64,000 nt of DNA. Source: Deferrisoma camini S3R1 (lineage in GTDB: Bacteria; Desulfobacterota; Deferrisomatia; Deferrisomatales; Deferrisomataceae). Position 1 is the first letter of the stretch, and every line of letters begins with the position of its first letter. Below are positions 61,229 to 64,000 of the stretch, piece after piece. Below the pieces are notes generated by a model that saw only the letters and a program-made list of their open reading frames with translations, ran no database searches and was not told where the DNA came from. The position numbers were made by a program, and so were the translations under genes. The stretch covers positions 3,288,264-3,352,263 of the forward strand of contig NZ_JAFN01000001.1 in the NCBI RefSeq assembly GCF_000526155.1, written 5' to 3'.

Positions 61229-62752
61229 TCACCGGGGCGGGACCCCTCCACCGCTCCGGGACGCGTACAGGCGCTTCATGCTCTCGTAGGCCAGGCGGGC
61301 CGAGGGGTACTCCCGGGTCAGGTCGAACAGGATCGCCACGGCCGGGGCGAACTGCCCGGCCCGGGCGTAGGCCCGGGCCAGGTCGGCCAGGAACGCCGGG
61401 GGATTGCGGAAGTCCGGGTGGGCCCCCTGGCCCTTCTGGTGGGCCGCGTCGAGCACCTGGAGCGCCTCGGTGTCGAGGCCCCGGGCCCACAGGGCCCGGG
61501 CGGCCCACCGGGCCACCTCGGCCCGGCGCACGGCGTACAGCTCGGCCACGGCGGCCGACTCGGGGCCCGGCGGCAGGCGTTCGGGCAGCCGTTCCACGGC
61601 CCGCACCGCGGCCCGGGCCGACTCCACCGGGTCTCCCAGCGGCTCCGACAGCCCGAGCTCGGCCTGGAACCCGGCCAGCACGGCCAGGGTCAGGGGGGTG
61701 GGGTCGCCGCCGGCCACCTTCCGCCACAGGGCCAGGCCCTCGGCCCGCCGGCCCGCCCGGAACAGGGCCGCGCCGGCCCGGACCCGGCCCACCTCCGCGG
61801 CCTCCGCCGCGCCGTGCACGGGGCTGAACAGCCACGGCGCCGGCCCGGATCCGTCCGGCAGGTCGGCCACGTAGCTCGCGGCGGCCTTGTCCCAGCGGCC
61901 CTGGGCCTCGAAGCCCCGGCCCGCCCAGTAGGGCGAGGGGATCTGTCCCGCGCCGTTGGCCGCCAGCCCGCCGAACCCCCGCTGCAGGAGCTCGTACAGG
62001 AACAGGTCCGCGCCGGGTCCGTCGCCCACCCGATTGAAGTCGATCATCTCCAGGGCGAGCACGCCGCTGGCCAGGTCGCCCTGGCGGAACGCGTCCAGGG
62101 CCTGCCCGTAGGGGCTGCGGTCGCCCGTGGGGCACGGCACGCCCCACAGGTAGCAGGCCACCAGGCCCAGGACCTTGTCCGTGTCGGTCTCGGGCGGGGG
62201 GGCCTGCCGGGCGAGCACCCGGACTCGATCCATGTCCCCCTGCCAGTACGCGATGCCGGCTCGGGCCAGCGCCGCCGGGTAGCTGCGGGGTCGACCCCCT
62301 TCGGCCCCGAACACGGCTCGGGCCTCGGCCAGGTCCCCCCGCCGCAGGGCCACCCAGCCCCTGCGCTCCACGAGGGCCCGGTCGCCGGAGGGGGCCCGGC
62401 TCAGGTACAGGTGCTCCGTCTCGAGGAACAGGTCGTCCATGGCCCCGTACAGGTCGGAGAACGCCTGGTAGGTGCGCACCAGGCCGGGGCCGGGGGGGGC
62501 GGCGGAAAACACCTGGATCGCGTCGTACAGCCGCATGTCCCGCAGGGCCCGCCAGCCGTCCCCGGCGGAGAGGAGCCGGGCGATCTGCGGATCCTTCCGG
62601 GCATACCGCCCCATCCACCCCTCCTGGCAGGCCCGGACCTCGGGGTCGGGACCGGGGGGCTGGTCGGCCCGGCCCTCGGGGGCCTGGGTGCAGGCGATCC
62701 CCAGGGCCAGAAGGAGCAGGCTAGCCGCCCAGCTTGGTCGCCAGGTACTCAA
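61229..62752 (-). CDS. TPR-rich lipoprotein
   Basis: 507 residues if translation starts at TTG 62752, which yields STWRPSWAASLLLLALGIAC, a good lipoprotein signal. The region overlaps the end of the upstream PEGA gene by 32 bases. No SD is visible, so translation is probably coupled. The body has helical repeats of the TPR type (SGDRALVERRGWVALRRGDL, FGLAANGAG region, LARAYARAGQFAPAVAILFD). It likely anchors to a membrane and scaffolds the transporter-associated complex. Confidence 0.78.
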   Translation of the reverse strand: MSTWRPSWAASLLLLALGIACTQAPEGRADQPPGPDPEVRACQEGWMGRYARKDPQIARLLSAGDGWRALRDMRLYDAIQVFSAAPPGPGLVRTYQAFSDLYGAMDDLFLETEHLYLSRAPSGDRALVERRGWVALRRGDLAEARAVFGAEGGRPRSYPAALARAGIAYWQGDMDRVRVLARQAPPPETDTDKVLGLVACYLWGVPCPTGDRSPYGQALDAFRQGDLASGVLALEMIDFNRVGDGPGADLFLYELLQRGFGGLAANGAGQIPSPYWAGRGFEAQGRWDKAAASYVADLPDGSGPAPWLFSPVHGAAEAAEVGRVRAGAALFRAGRRAEGLALWRKVAGGDPTPLTLAVLAGFQAELGLSEPLGDPVESARAAVRAVERLPERLPPGPESAAVAELYAVRRAEVARWAARALWARGLDTEALQVLDAAHQKGQGAHPDFRNPPAFLADLARAYARAGQFAPAVAILFDLTREYPSARLAYESMKRLYASRSGGGVPPR

Positions 62753-63998
62753 GGTTCTGGCGGTGGCGCCGGGCCCGTTCGACCCACTCCGGCGCCATGG
62801 CGTCCGGGGCTTGCTCCAGGCGGGCGAAGAACACCTGCCAGGCCTGGGCCCCTTTCTGGATGAACCGGGCCTCTCCGGTCTCTTGGAACAGACGCTCACT
62901 GGTCACCCCCAGGTAGTAGTAGGCTTTCAGAAGGAGCGGCTGACGCCGGCCCGCCGGCAGGAGCTCCGGGGTGGCCACGGCCCGTTCCAGGGCCTCGACC
63001 CCCTGGCGCAGAAGGGCCACGGCCTCCCCCGGGTCGGCCTGCCGCGCGGCCTGCCAGCACCAGTACCCCAGGGCCAGGTTGAGGGCAGGGTTCCGGCCCG
63101 TCTCCGGCCGGGCCACCAGCTCGGCCAGGACCGGGGGGATCTCCCGGATGCGGCCCGCCCGGGCCAGCAGGTCCACCATCTGGGCCCGGGCCCGGGCGAA
63201 GCTGGGGTGGTCCGGCGGCACCCGTCCCAGGAACCCCAGGGCCTCCTCGATCTGCCCCCGCTCGATCAGCTTCTGGGCGTTGGCGTAGTTCTCGTCCACC
63301 GGCGGGATGCGAAGGGGGCGGTCCCGGAAGTCCTCCACGTCGTCCCGGAACTGCACCGTGACCTCCAGGGGCGTGTACCCGGGCCGCTCGGCCGGGTCGA
63401 AGGCCAGCCGGAGCCGGTGGAGCCCCTTGGTCGCCCGGAACCCCAGGCCGTTCTCGTCGGCTTGGCCGATCTCCTTTCCGTCCAGCCACACCCGGGCGCC
63501 CGGGGGGTCGGTGTAGAGCCGCACCGAGCTGTCGTTGCGCACGGGCATGAGGGCCGCGATCACGGTGGTGGTGCGGCCGTTGCCCACCACCACGTCCCCG
63601 CGCTCCCAGGGGCGGTAGCCCTCGAGCTCCACCCGGACCCGGTGCACCCCGGGCGTCACCGGGTCCACCCGCAGGGGGCCCTGGGCCGTGCCCCGGGGCT
63701 CGTCGTCCACGAACACCCGTCCGCCCTCCGGGCTGGATACCACGAGGAGCGCCCCGTCCTCCGGGGCCAACGTGAGCGCGACCTCCTGGGCGGCTGCGCC
63801 GGCGCTCACCTCCACGGCGGCCTCGGCGGGCTGGAACCCCTGCTTGGCCGCCCGGATCACGTGGCGGCCGGCCTTCAGGGGGATCTCCAGGGGGGCCAGG
63901 CCCACGGGCTTGCCGTCCACCTCCACCCGGGCGTCGGCCGGGTCGGTGGTCACGGACACGAGCCCGATCCCGATGCCGGTCTCCTCGTCCAGGTCCAC
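62721..63998 (-). CDS. PEGA-repeat and TPR protein, truncated by the window edge
   Basis: 425 residues in view; the true start probably lies beyond 64000. Three PEGA domains: SVTTDPADARVEVDGKPVGL, VVSSPEGGRVFVDDEPRGTA, RLYTDPPGARVWLDGKEIGQ. They are followed by TPR-like helices (YANAQKLIERGQIEEALGFL). PEGA domains occur in surface-layer and cell-envelope proteins. It is first in the operon seen here and overlaps the TPR lipoprotein. Confidence 0.8.
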   Translation of the reverse strand: MDLDEETGIGIGLVSVTTDPADARVEVDGKPVGLAPLEIPLKAGRHVIRAAKQGFQPAEAAVEVSAGAAAQEVALTLAPEDGALLVVSSPEGGRVFVDDEPRGTAQGPLRVDPVTPGVHRVRVELEGYRPWERGDVVVGNGRTTTVIAALMPVRNDSSVRLYTDPPGARVWLDGKEIGQADENGLGFRATKGLHRLRLAFDPAERPGYTPLEVTVQFRDDVEDFRDRPLRIPPVDENYANAQKLIERGQIEEALGFLGRVPPDHPSFARARAQMVDLLARAGRIREIPPVLAELVARPETGRNPALNLALGYWCWQAARQADPGEAVALLRQGVEALERAVATPELLPAGRRQPLLLKAYYYLGVTSERLFQETGEARFIQKGAQAWQVFFARLEQAPDAMAPEWVERARRHRQNLEYLATKLGG

Positions 63999-64000
63999 GA

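Overview
The window is very GC-rich and densely coded. Most genes lie on the minus strand, in long operons whose members overlap by four bases (GTGA or ATGA). Multiheme c-type cytochromes, a cytochrome b/Rieske complex, iron-sulfur membrane proteins, a Tat-exported molybdoenzyme and an octaheme HAO-like cytochrome point to an anaerobically respiring deltaproteobacterium of the Desulfuromonadia/Deferrisoma kind. That placement is inferred from gene content only; there is no rRNA in the window.

Layout. 0-3.1 kb: a minus-strand operon (XRE-cupin regulator, DUF2889 protein, two CoA-transferase subunits). 3.2-6.3 kb: an accessory island with tRNA-Arg, a 205-bp tandem duplication starting at the tRNA 3' end, an Abi_2-family HEPN gene preceded by a candidate small RNA, a decayed antitoxin/PIN-toxin pair and a possible PEP-carboxylase fragment. 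6.3-11 kb: MobA-MobB fusion, then a thioredoxin-domain protein and a CcdA-fusion protein. 11.1-25.5 kb: one minus-strand respiratory operon (GltD-like FAD/Fe-S oxidoreductase, Rieske, cytochrome b, decaheme cytochrome, NapA-like molybdoenzyme, two NapG-like ferredoxins, two NapH/NosR-like membrane proteins). Divergent from it are a hemerythrin and an octaheme HAO-like cytochrome. 28.6-36.8 kb: a 2227-residue PKD-type lipoprotein facing a membrane-bound LuxR-type regulator across a promoter with a duplicated operator-like sequence. 36.8-45.7 kb: MoaD-like protein, CvpA, TrkH/TrkA, CheR and PilZ, SerA, RluA-type pseudouridine synthase and a Cys-rich protein. 46.4-52.1 kb: TPR protein, 15-heme cytochrome, RecQ, SMUG-type uracil-DNA glycosylase. 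52.4-64 kb: a ten-gene operon built on a complete Dpp/Opp-type ABC importer plus PEGA, TPR, FnIII-like and beta-propeller exported proteins; the first gene runs to the window edge.

How the genes may work together. Molybdopterin guanylylation (MobAB), thiol-redox/cytochrome assembly (CcdA-type protein), a quinol-oxidising b/Rieske/c module, a NapA-like reductase and an HAO-like cytochrome could form a nitrate-to-ammonium route passing through hydroxylamine. A CRP/FNR-type palindrome lies between the two divergent halves. This is inference from families and context.

The least ordinary material is (1) the Abi_2 HEPN gene with its promoter-hairpin-T-tract leader, a candidate RNA-controlled toxin, and (2) modular intergenic repeats carrying short arrays of period 7 (around CGACCRA) and period 8 (around GCTRGRNN), which repeatedly sit in the leader of the next gene and in one case encode the C-terminal tail of RecQ.
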